From the NCBI GenBank assembly GCA_937936675.1, contig CALDDL010000317.1, positions 1 through 5,895 on the forward strand: a stretch of DNA of 5,895 nt. The letters are read 5' to 3'. The DNA comes from an uncultured bacterium. Its GTDB lineage: Bacteria > Bacteroidota > Ignavibacteria > Ignavibacteriales > Melioribacteraceae. The position numbers and the translations under genes are program-made. A model generated the notes under the pieces. It was not told the DNA's origin. It searched no databases and saw nothing but the letters and a program-made list of their open reading frames with translations. Position 1 is the stretch's first letter, and the number at the start of each line of letters is the position of its first letter. Positions 5,814 to 5,895 of the stretch are shown one piece after another.

Positions 5814-5895
5814 ATGTCCCCCAAAATCAAATCTATAACCACGTTTTCACTTACGATATTAATATTATTATCAACGACAGGATTTATTATGTTAA
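5814..5895 (+). CDS. Start of an exported or membrane protein (partial, runs off right edge)
   Basis: An ATG at 5814 opens a frame of 27 codons that continues past the window. AAGGTG (5804-5809) sits 4 nt before it, a good ribosome binding site. The residues begin MSPKIKSITTFSLTILILL, then STTGFIML. This is a basic start followed by a hydrophobic core, as in a Sec signal peptide or an N-terminal anchor. Too little is present to assign a family. The 272 bp before it hold no convincing gene, so it probably has its own promoter, though none was clear. Confidence 0.6.
   Translation, partial: MSPKIKSITTFSLTILILLSTTGFIML

Overview
The window is AT-rich bacterial DNA. It most resembles the Bacteroidota / Ignavibacteriota (FCB) group. 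The signs are a TTTG-N19-TAnnTTTG promoter of the Bacteroidota type, a TM2 protein next to a DUF2752 protein, an exported serine hydrolase with an Ala|Gln signal cleavage site, TPRs and a DUF3471-like tail, and an outer-membrane-type lipoprotein. The genus cannot be named from this sequence. There are no rRNA or tRNA genes, insertion sequences, CRISPR arrays or phage genes.

Left half (1-1705), minus strand. In transcription order there is a lipoprotein with a trypsin/HtrA-like protease fold and an intact His-Asp-Ser triad (1705-668), then a small DUF2752 membrane protein with a CPxCG motif (593-258), then a TM2-domain protein (247 to beyond the left edge). The last two are 10 bp apart and almost certainly co-transcribed. 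The 74-bp gap after the protease holds an 18-bp perfect palindrome, so the protease may be a separate unit or the head of the same one. All three products are predicted to be in the cell envelope.

Divergent intergenic region (1706-1911). It carries a good promoter for the protease gene. No comparably clear promoter was seen for the plus-strand gene.

Right half (1912-5895), plus strand. First comes a membrane-anchored protein resembling the DUF6544 family (1912-2745), ending in a stem-loop that spans its stop codon. Next is an AlkD-like DNA alkylation repair glycosylase (2834-3547). A 272-bp gap follows, with a possible promoter and leader hairpin. Then comes a secreted class C beta-lactamase-fold serine hydrolase with TPRs and a DUF3471-like C-terminus (3820-5541), followed by a terminator-like A9/T9 inverted repeat. 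A second 272-bp gap has no convincing gene. At 5814 an exported or membrane protein begins and runs off the right edge.

Apart from the TM2/DUF2752 pair, the genes do not form an obvious pathway. The window reads as ordinary chromosomal housekeeping and envelope content. I found no convincing undescribed system. The items worth a second look are the palindrome at 627-644, the lipoprotein protease beside TM2/DUF2752, and the DUF6544-like/AlkD pairing.
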